Source: Paracoccus aeridis (GTDB lineage Bacteria; Pseudomonadota; Alphaproteobacteria; Rhodobacterales; Rhodobacteraceae). Taken from it: DNA of 64,000 nucleotides. Each line of letters starts with the position of its first letter. Position 1 is the first letter of the stretch. Positions 6,807-14,457 of this stretch are shown one piece after another. Location of the stretch: assembly GCF_004923205.2 (NCBI RefSeq), contig NZ_SELD02000044.1:1-64000 (forward strand), written 5' to 3'. Position numbers and translations under genes: made by a program. The notes under the pieces are model-generated. The model made no database searches. It had not been told where the DNA came from and was given only the letters and a program-made list of their open reading frames with translations.

Positions 6807-7858
6807 GCCTGAAGTTCGACATCTTCGAGATCAACGACCTGGCGCGGGTGGTGCCCGCTGATATGGAGATCACGACCTTCACCGGCATCCTGTGGTGGGC
6901 CGCGGCGCTGGTGGACGGCCGCGCGGCGGCCGAGCCTTCGGAACCGATGTCGCTGCCGCGCGAGCCGGAAGCGGTCGGGGCAGGCGACGACGCGTTCCGC
7001 CTGGTCGAACCTGACGAGCCGACCGAAACGGTGACGGTCGTTCTGGAGACTGCGGCAGACGCCGGAGTGGAGGCGGCGGTGGCGGACGCCGCTGCGGCCG
7101 CGATCGCCGCGATCGCCGCGTCGGGCGATCCGGCTCCTGCCACGATCGAGCCGCACGATCCGGACGAGGGCAGCCCTTCCTCCGCGGACGCGGCTGAGCC
7201 TGCGCCTGTCGCCGAGCCCGACGATGTCGCTGCGGATCCGGCCCCTGCGGTGTCGCCGGAAGCAGTCGCGGAAGATCTCCCGGCTCGCCCGACTTCGCCG
7301 CTGGTCGCCATCTGGAGCAAGGCCGACGACAAGCGGCTGGTCGAGATGTGGGATGCCGGATCGCCCGACGCGGAGATCGCGGCCGAGCTGCAGCGGTCGG
7401 CACGGGCCGTCCAGAACCGGCTTGCCCGGCTCAGGAAGTCGGGCGAGTTCGGCCCTATTGCCGTGCGCAAGCCGGGGCGCCCGGTTCCGGTTCCCGAGCC
7501 TGCACCGCAGCTGGAAACCAGGGCAGCTGCGACCACGACCGAGCCGACGCCCTCTGCCGCACCGGCGGTCATGCCCCCCGCGGCTTCACGGCTGCCTGCC
7601 GCGGCGCGGACGATCTACGAGCACCTTGCCCGGCTGGATGACAGCTTCACCCCGGGAGACGACCTGGACCTGATCCGCAAGCGGCAAGCCGGCGCGACGA
7701 TGGAGGCGATCGCCGAGGACCTCGGCAGCGACGTCGCCGCGGTGCGCGACCGCTGGCGCGCGATCCTGAAGTGCAAGGTCGAAAGCAAGGGCGGGATCGT
7801 CACGCCCGCCGGTCACGAGAGCCTGCTGTCCGCCGCCACGCTGCGGGCGTCTGCCTGA
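6803..7858 (+). CDS. DNA-binding protein with SANT/Myb-like and second HTH segments
   Basis: 351 aa. Residues 1-45 are ordered, residues 50-170 an acidic Ala/Pro/Asp-rich linker. About residues 172-220 (WSKADDKRLVEMWDAGSPDAEIAAELQRSARAVQNRL) are a SANT/GcrA-like helix-turn-helix. About 280-325 (DDLDLIRKRQAGATMEAIAEDLGSDVAAVRDRWRAI) form a second unit of the same kind. The gene overlaps both neighbours. Two DNA-binding units on an acidic tether beside the primase suggest an origin-binding or initiator function; that is inference. Confidence 0.7.
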   Translation: MSLKFDIFEINDLARVVPADMEITTFTGILWWAAALVDGRAAAEPSEPMSLPREPEAVGAGDDAFRLVEPDEPTETVTVVLETAADAGVEAAVADAAAAAIAAIAASGDPAPATIEPHDPDEGSPSSADAAEPAPVAEPDDVAADPAPAVSPEAVAEDLPARPTSPLVAIWSKADDKRLVEMWDAGSPDAEIAAELQRSARAVQNRLARLRKSGEFGPIAVRKPGRPVPVPEPAPQLETRAAATTTEPTPSAAPAVMPPAASRLPAAARTIYEHLARLDDSFTPGDDLDLIRKRQAGATMEAIAEDLGSDVAAVRDRWRAILKCKVESKGGIVTPAGHESLLSAATLRASA

Positions 7859-8991
7859 TGACGCGCGACGACACCCGCCTGGCCGAGGCGCACGGGATCC
7901 CGATGGAGCAGGTCGTCGATCGGCTGGGCATCGCGGGGCTCAGGCGCCTCGGCGCAGAGCTGGTGGGACCTTGCCCGGTCTGCGGCGGGACGGACCGGTT
8001 CGGCGTGAACGTCCTGACGAACGTGTTCCAGTGCCGCAAGGAATGCGGACCGCACGCGAAGGGCGACCAGGTCAGCCTGGTACAGCTGGTGCTGGGCAAG
8101 AGCTTCCCCGAGGCGCTGGAATGGCTGGTCGGGCCGCGGCAGGAGCTGTCGCCCGAGGAGCGCCGCGCGCTCGACGCCCGCGCGGCCGAGAACCGGCGTC
8201 GCCGCGAGGAAGCCGCGCGCCGGGCGCGCGAGCAGGCGATCTTGCAGGCGCGGACCGTGTGGGCTCGGGCCGGCGCAGCCGAGGGCACGCTGGTGCAGGA
8301 CTACCTCGCACGCCGGGGCATCCCCGCCCCGCTGCTGGCGCCGATGCCGAAGTGCCTGCGCTTCGTCGCCGATCTGCCGTTCACCGTGCCGGTGAAGGGC
8401 GAGGCCGGGCGCTGGCGCACGATCCACACCGGCCCCGCGATGATCGCGGCGGTGCAGGACGACGCCGGCCGGCTGGGCGCGGTGCACCGGACGTGGATCG
8501 ATCTCGACCAGCCGTCCGGCAAGGCGCGGATCGTGGACCCCGAGGGCGAGCACGCCGACCTGCCCGCGAAGAAGGTGCTGGGGTCGAAGAAGGGCGGTGC
8601 GATCCGCCTGCGCAGCCCGGCCGGCGCCACGACGATGGTGATGGGCGAGGGGATCGAGACGACGCTGTCGGCGCTGGTGGCCGAGGCGGTGCCGGGCGCG
8701 GCCGCGTTCTGGGCAGGGGTCGATCTCGGCAACATGGCCGGGCGGCGCCGGCTGGGGCAGGGGCTGCGCTACGCTGGCCTGCCCGATCTCGCCGACGACG
8801 AGGCGTTCGTGCCGCCCGCGCAGATCCGCAAGCTGGTCTTCGTCCAGGACGGCGACAGCGATCCGAAGCTCACCCGCGCGAAGCTCGAGGCCGGGCTGCG
8901 GCGCGCCATGGCCCTGCGGCCGGGCCTCACGGGCGCCATCGTCCACGCGGGCGAGGGGCGCGACCTGAACGACGTTCTGAGAGGGACCTGA
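7858..8991 (+). CDS. Phage DNA primase (CHC2-type zinc finger plus Toprim)
   Basis: 377 aa. A zinc finger lies at about residues 38-70 (CPVCGGTDRFGV...FQCRKEC). A helical linker follows, then a Toprim-type domain with EGIETTLSA at about residue 262 and QDGDSD near 325, as in P4/DnaG-like phage primases. ATG 7858 overlaps the preceding TGA; GTG-rich longer frames upstream are shadows. Followed by replication genes, so it should prime phage DNA synthesis. Confidence 0.88.
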   Translation: MTRDDTRLAEAHGIPMEQVVDRLGIAGLRRLGAELVGPCPVCGGTDRFGVNVLTNVFQCRKECGPHAKGDQVSLVQLVLGKSFPEALEWLVGPRQELSPEERRALDARAAENRRRREEAARRAREQAILQARTVWARAGAAEGTLVQDYLARRGIPAPLLAPMPKCLRFVADLPFTVPVKGEAGRWRTIHTGPAMIAAVQDDAGRLGAVHRTWIDLDQPSGKARIVDPEGEHADLPAKKVLGSKKGGAIRLRSPAGATTMVMGEGIETTLSALVAEAVPGAAAFWAGVDLGNMAGRRRLGQGLRYAGLPDLADDEAFVPPAQIRKLVFVQDGDSDPKLTRAKLEAGLRRAMALRPGLTGAIVHAGEGRDLNDVLRGT

Positions 8992-9515
8992 TGCTACCGA
9001 CGATCGTGACGGCCGCCGGCCGCCATTTCGACTTCCTCGCCCCCGAACGCTCGGTGATCGGCATCGACGAGATCGCGCACGCGCTGTCGCACATCTGCCG
9101 CTTCACCGGCCACACCCGCGAGTTCTACTCGGTCGCCGAGCACAGCGTCCACGTGAGCCGACTCGTGCCGCCCGGCGATGCGTTGGCGGGCCTGCTGCAC
9201 GACGCGGCCGAGGCGTTCATCGGCGACGTGGCGAAGCCGCTGAAGCTGCTGCTGCCGGACTATGCCGCGATCGAGGCGCGGGTGGAGGCGGCGGTGCTGT
9301 CGCGGTTCGGGCTTAACCCGGCGCTGCCCGCGTCGGTGAAGGTCGCCGACCAGGACATGCTGCGCGTCGAGCAGCGCCAGGCGATGGGCCGGTTCTACCT
9401 CGATCACCTGCCGTCCTTCGACAACCCGCAGGCCAAGCTGGTCCGGCTCGAGTTCTGGGAACCGGCCGAAGCCCGGATGATGTTCCTGCAGCGGTTCGAG
9501 GAAGTGACGCTGTGA
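8991..9515 (+). CDS. HD-domain phosphohydrolase (YfbR-like)
   Basis: 174 aa. Metal ligands of the HD superfamily are visible: the early His in YSVAEHSVHVSR, the HD pair in LLHDAAEAFIGDV, and the late Asp in VADQDML. The fold family includes 5'-deoxynucleotidases. In a replication block it probably acts on nucleotides (dNMP/dNTP turnover); the substrate cannot be read from sequence. Confidence 0.85.
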   Translation: MLPTIVTAAGRHFDFLAPERSVIGIDEIAHALSHICRFTGHTREFYSVAEHSVHVSRLVPPGDALAGLLHDAAEAFIGDVAKPLKLLLPDYAAIEARVEAAVLSRFGLNPALPASVKVADQDMLRVEQRQAMGRFYLDHLPSFDNPQAKLVRLEFWEPAEARMMFLQRFEEVTL

Positions 9516-9787
9516 GCGGCGCGGAGCGGGTCTGCGCCTATCCTGGCTGCGAGCGGTCCATCAGCGCGGACTCGCTCGCTGGCGTGTGCCGCGCGCACAA
9601 CCACGCCGTCGGCGTCTGCCGCTGCGCGCCCTGCTGCCGCCGGCGCGGCGAGGCACCGCCCGAGCGGCCGCAGCGGCACGTCCCGGCCCCGCGCATCCCT
9701 GCACCGGCCGGATTCACCGATCGCAACGAGCGCGCCGCCCGGCCGGTGTCGCTCGCGCGCGCGCCGTGGGAGGCGGGCGAGGCATGA
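9512..9787 (+). CDS. Cys-rich small zinc-binding protein
   Basis: 91 aa from GTG overlapping the previous stop (GTGA), with GAGGAAG upstream. Paired Cys/His: C-x4-C in CAYPGCE, C-x2-H in CRAHNH, then CRCAPCC. This suggests one or two zinc knuckles in the first 45 residues. The tail is basic and proline-rich. Possibly a DNA/RNA-binding accessory to the adjacent primase and methyltransferase. Confidence 0.65.
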   Translation: MSGAERVCAYPGCERSISADSLAGVCRAHNHAVGVCRCAPCCRRRGEAPPERPQRHVPAPRIPAPAGFTDRNERAARPVSLARAPWEAGEA

Positions 9788-10440
9788 GCGCGCTGCGCGT
9801 CCTGATCGGCTGCGAAAGCTCGGGCGTGATGCATTGCGCCTTCGCCGCGCGGGGCCATGACGCATGGTCGTGCGACCTGTTGCCGTCCGAGGACGGCAGC
9901 AACCATCACATCCGCGGCGACGTGCGCGATCACCTGGGCGACGGATGGGACCTGCTGCTGGTCGCTCATCCCCCATGCACGCGGCTCTGCAACAGCGGAG
10001 TGCGATGGCTGCATGAACCGCCCGCAGGCCGCACTCATGCCGAAATGTGGGCCGAGCTGGACGAGGGCGTCGAACTGTTCGCCGCCTGCTGGCGCGCGCC
10101 GGTCGATCGTGTCGCCGTCGAAAACCCGGTCATGCACCGGCACGCGCGCGAGCGGATGCCCGCTGACCTGCCGAAACCGCAGATCGTGCAGCCGTGGTGG
10201 TTCGGCGAGCCCTTCTTCAAGGCGACCGGCTTCTACCTGCGCGGGCTGCCGCCGCTGGCGCCGACCTGCAGGCTGACGCCACCGAAGGCCGGCACCGACG
10301 ATCACAAGGCATGGTCCGCCGTGCACCGCGCCCCGCCGGGGCCGGATCGATGGCGCTTCCGGTCCCGCACGTTCGAGGGCGTCGCGGACGCCTGTGCCGA
10401 GCAGTGGGGCGGCCATGCCGCCTGCGAGGTGGCCGCGTGA
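9784..10440 (+). CDS. DNA cytosine methyltransferase-like phage protein
   Basis: 218 aa. The start VLIGCESSGVMHCAFAARGHDAWSCDL looks like the SAM-binding motif of C5-methyltransferases (G-x-x-x-G then an acidic residue after strand 2). A later HPPCTRLCNSG resembles the PPC catalytic loop, then VAVENPVMHRH (ENV-like). The rest of the classical domain, including a target-recognition region, is short. Homologues in phages are often annotated as cytosine methyltransferases. Activity is likely but unproven. ATG overlaps the previous stop. Confidence 0.7.
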   Translation: MSALRVLIGCESSGVMHCAFAARGHDAWSCDLLPSEDGSNHHIRGDVRDHLGDGWDLLLVAHPPCTRLCNSGVRWLHEPPAGRTHAEMWAELDEGVELFAACWRAPVDRVAVENPVMHRHARERMPADLPKPQIVQPWWFGEPFFKATGFYLRGLPPLAPTCRLTPPKAGTDDHKAWSAVHRAPPGPDRWRFRSRTFEGVADACAEQWGGHAACEVAA

Positions 10441-12293
10441 CCGAGCACTCCAACATCGACGCCGTCCGCGCCATCATGGCGCAGGAAGAAGCGGTGGACC
10501 TGCCGGACGGGCTGGTGCCGCCAGGCGCCGAGCCTCCGGACGGCGACTGGTCCGGCCCGCCCGACGACGGCGCGCCCCCCGCGCCCCCCGGATCGGGCGA
10601 TGACCCGGTCGACCCGTCATCCCTCTGCGCCGCGCTGCCGCTGAACGACTTCGGCAACGGCCAGCGCTTCGCCGTCCATTTCGGCGAGGACGCCATGTGG
10701 GTGCCGCGGGTGGGCTGGTTCACCTGGGACGGCCGCCGCTGGTCCAAGGACGCCGACGAGATCGAGGTCCGCAAGCTCGCGCAGAAGCTCGGTTCGCTGA
10801 TCGAGCGCGAGATCCCGCACATCGTGCTGGACGACTGGCAGATGCAGATCCTCGGCCGCAAGCGCGAGCTGCAGGACGCCTTTTCCGCGGCCGAGACGCG
10901 CGCCAAGGGCGACGGGCCCGAGGCTGACGCCGCGCGGGCCGAGATGGACGAGCTGCGCCCCAAGCTGGGGCAGCTGGCCGGGATCGAGAAGTTCCTGGCG
11001 GCCAAGCGCAAGGATCACCGCGGCTTCGCCCGCACCTCGGGCAACACCGGCCGGATCGACGCGACGCTGCGCGAGGGCGGGGTGGGGCTGGCCGTGGGCT
11101 TCGATGCGCTGGACGCCGATCCGCTCGCGGTCGCCTGCGAGAACGGGGTCCTGCGCTTCACCCGCGCGCCCGACATGGGGCTGCCCGGCGAGCGCCCGTC
11201 GCACTACGTCAACGTCGAACCGCACGCGCGACCCGACCTGATTACGAAACTGATGCCGGTCGCCTACGATCCGGACGCGCGGGCGCCACGGTTCGAGGCG
11301 TTCCTGCGCCGGGTCCAGCCCGACCTCGAGATGCGGGAGTTCCTGCAGCGGTGGTTCGGGCTGTCGATGACGGCGCTGACGGGCGAGCAGAAGCTCGTGT
11401 TCCTGCACGGCATGGGCGCGAACGGCAAGTCGGTCCTGGTCGAGACGATGGCCCGGATGCTGGGCGACTATGCCAGCACCGCCAAGATCGAATCCCTGAC
11501 CGGCCGCAACCGGCGCGGCGGCGGCGACGCCACCCCCGACCTCGTGCCGCTGATGGGCGCGCGCATGGTCCGCGCGTCCGAGCCCGAGGAAGGCGAGCGG
11601 CTGCAGGAAGGCATCATCAAGGAGCTGACCGGCGGCGAGCCGATCCTGATCCGGGCGCTCCACAGCGACTTCATCGAGACCCGCCCGGTGTTCAAGCTGA
11701 CCATCAGCGGGAACCACAAGCCCGACATCCGCGGGCAGGACGACGGCATCTGGCGGCGCGTGCTGCTGGTGCCCTTCGACGTCCAGATCCCGAAGGAAGA
11801 GCGCGACCCGCAGCTGGTCGAGAAGATGCTCGAGGAGCGGTCGGGTATCCTGAACTGGATGGTGCAGGGTCTGGTCGCCTATCTCGACGGCGGCCTGCGC
11901 GAGCCTGCGGCCGTGATGGACGCGACGAGCGAGTATCGCGAGGAAAGCGACCCGCTGGGGCACTTCCTGACCGACGCCTGCGTGGTGACCGGCGACGCGG
12001 CCGACGGCGAGCTCGCCCGCGACCTGGTCATGGCCTTCAACTTCTGGATGGACGAGCGCGGCGCGGGCCAGTGGAAGGACCGCACCATCAGCCTGCAGCT
12101 GAAGGACAAGATGCGGCGCTGGGTCAGCCCGGCGACCGGGCAGAAGTACACCGAGCGCAAGTCGAACGGCGTCATGCGCTACGACGGCATCCGCTTCAAC
12201 GACGTCTTCGGCCCGCGCTTCCGCGACGCCCCGCGCGACCACCAAGGACGTCCCCTCGCCGGCGGCCGGAGGACGTCCGATGCCGACCGATGA
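10437..12293 (+). CDS. D5/P4-type primase-helicase (SF3 helicase)
   Basis: 618 aa from GTG overlapping the previous stop. The acidic/Pro-rich first 65 residues are followed by a D5-N region (about 70-290). The SF3 helicase domain has Walker A GMGANGKS at 325-332, the B region near VPLMGARMVRASEPEEGERL, and sensor KLTISGNHKPDI. The C-terminal winged-helix region (about 520-600) ends basic. It should unwind the phage origin together with the separate primase. Confidence 0.92.
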   Translation: MTEHSNIDAVRAIMAQEEAVDLPDGLVPPGAEPPDGDWSGPPDDGAPPAPPGSGDDPVDPSSLCAALPLNDFGNGQRFAVHFGEDAMWVPRVGWFTWDGRRWSKDADEIEVRKLAQKLGSLIEREIPHIVLDDWQMQILGRKRELQDAFSAAETRAKGDGPEADAARAEMDELRPKLGQLAGIEKFLAAKRKDHRGFARTSGNTGRIDATLREGGVGLAVGFDALDADPLAVACENGVLRFTRAPDMGLPGERPSHYVNVEPHARPDLITKLMPVAYDPDARAPRFEAFLRRVQPDLEMREFLQRWFGLSMTALTGEQKLVFLHGMGANGKSVLVETMARMLGDYASTAKIESLTGRNRRGGGDATPDLVPLMGARMVRASEPEEGERLQEGIIKELTGGEPILIRALHSDFIETRPVFKLTISGNHKPDIRGQDDGIWRRVLLVPFDVQIPKEERDPQLVEKMLEERSGILNWMVQGLVAYLDGGLREPAAVMDATSEYREESDPLGHFLTDACVVTGDAADGELARDLVMAFNFWMDERGAGQWKDRTISLQLKDKMRRWVSPATGQKYTERKSNGVMRYDGIRFNDVFGPRFRDAPRDHQGRPLAGGRRTSDADR

Positions 12294-12321
12294 ACCCCGC
12301 ACCCCTCGTCCGGATCTTCGA

Positions 12322-12628
12322 TCAGGGAGGATGAACCTCCCTGCAGGGAGGATGCAGGGAGCACGGGGAAGGGGGATTTGCCAGCCTCATCAAGACGTTG
12401 CGAGGCTCAGGGAGGATAGGGAGGATAAATCCGGGTTACGCGTACGCGAACGCGAGACAAGGGGAAAGGGTGCGAGGGGAGACAGTCTCTCACATGCGTA
12501 GGTCGGAATTATCCTCCCTATCCTCCCTGACACCCGTTTTCACCAGCATTAACAGCAACTTGGCACGTTCAATCATCCTCCCTGCATCCTCCCTGAACAG
12601 TAACTCATCCTCCCTGACCTCCCTGAAG
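12322..12628. repeat. Nested inverted-repeat block, candidate replication origin
   Basis: The 367 bp between the helicase stop and the next gene contain no convincing ORF but many copies of AGGGAGGAT and its complement ATCCTCCCT. The left half carries one orientation and the right half the other. Two pairs are perfect: 22 bp at 12407-12428 with 12509-12530, and 18 bp at 12344-12361 with 12578-12595, the first nested inside the second. More single copies lie at 12322-12341 and 12604-12628. The nested arms could form a large cruciform or RNA hairpin. Position after the helicase gene suggests an origin or a transcript-control element. Confidence 0.7.
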
Positions 12629-12660
12629 AACAGCATCGAAGAACAAGAACTGGTGGAAAG

Positions 12661-13431
12661 ATGGACAGGGAACGCAAGATGTTGAAGCCAACGCCCAAGC
12701 TGAAGTCGGACGCTGCCCTGGACTGGGTCCCGGAAGCCGCGCGGCAGCGCATGGCTCAGGTGGCATCCGCGGCCAAGCTGGTCGCCGGCGCAGCGGTTCC
12801 CGCCCAGTGCGGCGGGCGGATCATCCCGGCGCCCGGTCGCGGGCCGTTCAAGGTCGAGCCGCAGTCGGAGCTGCTGCCCAATGGCGTGGACAAGCGCGGG
12901 CAGGACAAGTGGATCGAGAAGGATGGCGGGTTCGCGGGCTGGAACCCCATCCGCGCCACCGATGCCTTTGACTTGATGATGGTGGGGGCAAAGCGCCGGG
13001 GCGAAGACGCGCCGCTGACGGCAAGCCAGATCGCGATCGGCCGGCACTACCAGGGCCTCGTCCAGCGCCACGATGCCGGCGGCATCCGGGGCACGCGGCT
13101 CGATGGCGGCGTGTCGGGCGGGACCGGGATCGACTTCATGGACGCGTACCTGGCCGAGGGTCGCGAGATCGAGGCGCTGCGGCGGCGGATCGGCACGGGC
13201 GCGGCGATGGTCGTGCGGCGGGTCCGGCCGTCAATGCGCGGCGGCGCGGATCGCCGCACCATCCCGGATCGAGTGCTGGTGGACATGGTCTGCCTGGGCG
13301 AGCGGTCGTTGTCGCAGGTACTCGAGGCGCATGGATGGGCAAGCAAGGGACCCACCCGCGCCGCGCTGCTGGAGGCTCTCAGCGCCGCGCTGGATCGCAT
13401 GATCGGGTATCGGGGCGAAAAAACCTCTTGA
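12661..13431 (+). CDS. Hypothetical phage protein (256 aa)
   Basis: 256 aa; GGTGGAAAG precedes the ATG; a second ATG six codons on (MLKPTPK) is possible. The C-terminal half has a helical unit, RTIPDRVLVDMVCLGERSLSQVLEAHGWASKGPTRAALLEALSAALDRMIGY, that looks like a helix-turn-helix of phage late regulators, between replication and packaging genes. A role in late-gene control is a guess from position. Confidence 0.7.
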   Translation: MDRERKMLKPTPKLKSDAALDWVPEAARQRMAQVASAAKLVAGAAVPAQCGGRIIPAPGRGPFKVEPQSELLPNGVDKRGQDKWIEKDGGFAGWNPIRATDAFDLMMVGAKRRGEDAPLTASQIAIGRHYQGLVQRHDAGGIRGTRLDGGVSGGTGIDFMDAYLAEGREIEALRRRIGTGAAMVVRRVRPSMRGGADRRTIPDRVLVDMVCLGERSLSQVLEAHGWASKGPTRAALLEALSAALDRMIGYRGEKTS

Positions 13432-13477
13432 CCGCTTAGGTCCGTCCATGAGAGGAAAATCGGTAATATCTATCGGT

Positions 13478-13509
13478 GCGCCCGGACGGAACCCAGTTCC
13501 TCCGGGCGC
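13478..13509 (+). terminator. Very stable hairpin before HNH/terminase operon
   Basis: 9-bp stem GCGCCCGGA/TCCGGGCGC enclosing a second 5-bp stem GGAAC/GTTCC with a 3-nt loop. No long T tract follows. It could end the replication transcript or be a structured leader of the packaging operon. TAATAT at 13464-13469 just upstream looks like a -10 but has no matching -35. Confidence 0.55.
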
Positions 13510-13528
13510 TCGCGTTTCGGGGGTGCGG

Positions 13529-13909
13529 ATGGGCCGGTTGACGCAGGTCGGATCGCGCCCGTCGTCCGCGCCGCGCCGGATCGCCGCGCCGCTTGGTGCG
13601 GACCGGGATCAACGCCGGGACAAGGTCCTAGCCTGGCGCGCGTGGTACAAGACGGCGCGCTGGCAGCGGCTCCGCTGGGACGTGCTGGTGCGCGACGGGT
13701 TCACCTGCCGCTGCGGCTGCGGGCTGATGGAAGCCGACAGCTCGCAGCTGGTCGCGGACCACATCCGCCCGCATCGCGGCGACGAGGCGCTGTTCTGGGA
13801 CCCGTCCAACCTGCAATGCCTGAGGAAGGCCTGCCACGACCGGGCCAAGCAGGCCGCCGAGCGCCGGGCAGGGGGGTGGGGCAAAAGTCCAGGGCACCCC
13901 ACCGCCTAG
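13529..13909 (+). CDS. HNH endonuclease
   Basis: 126 aa from MGRLTQVGSRP; an earlier ATG (13448) would add a segment inside the hairpin. The HNH core is complete: RWDVLVRDGFTCRCGCG, then DHIRPHRGDEALFWDPSNLQCLRKACHDRAK with D-H, N and H in place and zinc-binding Cys. In HK97-like phages this gene precedes the terminases and assists terminase cleavage. Confidence 0.9.
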   Translation: MGRLTQVGSRPSSAPRRIAAPLGADRDQRRDKVLAWRAWYKTARWQRLRWDVLVRDGFTCRCGCGLMEADSSQLVADHIRPHRGDEALFWDPSNLQCLRKACHDRAKQAAERRAGGWGKSPGHPTA

Positions 13910-13940
13910 ACCCGCGCCCCCCTCATCCGGAGATTTTTTC

Positions 13941-14456
13941 TTGGGCGAACGGTTTTTCGACCTGCTGGGCGACCCCATCCCGGACCGCCGTGGCGAGGTC
14001 GGGCGGACGGGCCACGTCGCGACGGCGGAAAATGTGAGCCGCGTCAGGGAGTTGCTGGTCTCGGGAATGGGCAAGGGCGCGATCGCGGCCGAGCTGGGGA
14101 TCTCGATCCCAACGCTGAACAAGCATTATTTCGAATCCGGCCGGGTCAGCCTCGCCGCGGCGCGGGCCAAGGCGGTTGCCGAGAGCAAGGCGAAGGCGCT
14201 GCTGCTGCTGAACCGGGAAGCGGAGAAGGGGAACGTGACCGCGATCAAGGCGGTGCTGGCCGCGGCGGAAAAGGCCGAGCTGGCGATCCTCGAGACGGCG
14301 TTCGGCGACAAGCCGAAGCCGGCGCGGCGATCGGCACGGCCGGTCGAGGCCAGGCAGGTCGCGCCGGGCAAGAAGGACCAGGCGGACCGGGACGCCGCGA
14401 CGGCAGGACAGGGCACGTGGTGGGACAACGACCTCGAGCCCGGCAAGCTGAACTGA
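13941..14456 (+). CDS. terS: Terminase small subunit-like protein
   Basis: 171 aa from TTG, with GGAG about 9 nt upstream; members of this family often use TTG and begin LGERxFDLxGDP as here. A helix-turn-helix lies at about residues 38-65 (LVSGMGKGAIAAELGISIPTLNKHYF), then a long helical oligomerisation region. It sits directly before the large terminase with a 1-bp gap. It should recognise phage DNA for packaging. Confidence 0.82.
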   Translation: MGERFFDLLGDPIPDRRGEVGRTGHVATAENVSRVRELLVSGMGKGAIAAELGISIPTLNKHYFESGRVSLAAARAKAVAESKAKALLLLNREAEKGNVTAIKAVLAAAEKAELAILETAFGDKPKPARRSARPVEARQVAPGKKDQADRDAATAGQGTWWDNDLEPGKLN

Positions 14457-14457
14457 G

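Noticed and set aside
10617-12302. Very long minus-strand frame opposite the helicase (and similar long frames opposite terminase, LigD, mutase and pccA)
   Set aside because: Antisense frames caused by high GC; residues are His/Arg/Gly/Asp-rich and show no domain motifs.
12552-12566. Repressor operator near the inverted-repeat block (CAACTTGGCACG)
   Set aside because: Only one half-site matches; the other half is TAACAG rather than GCCAAG.
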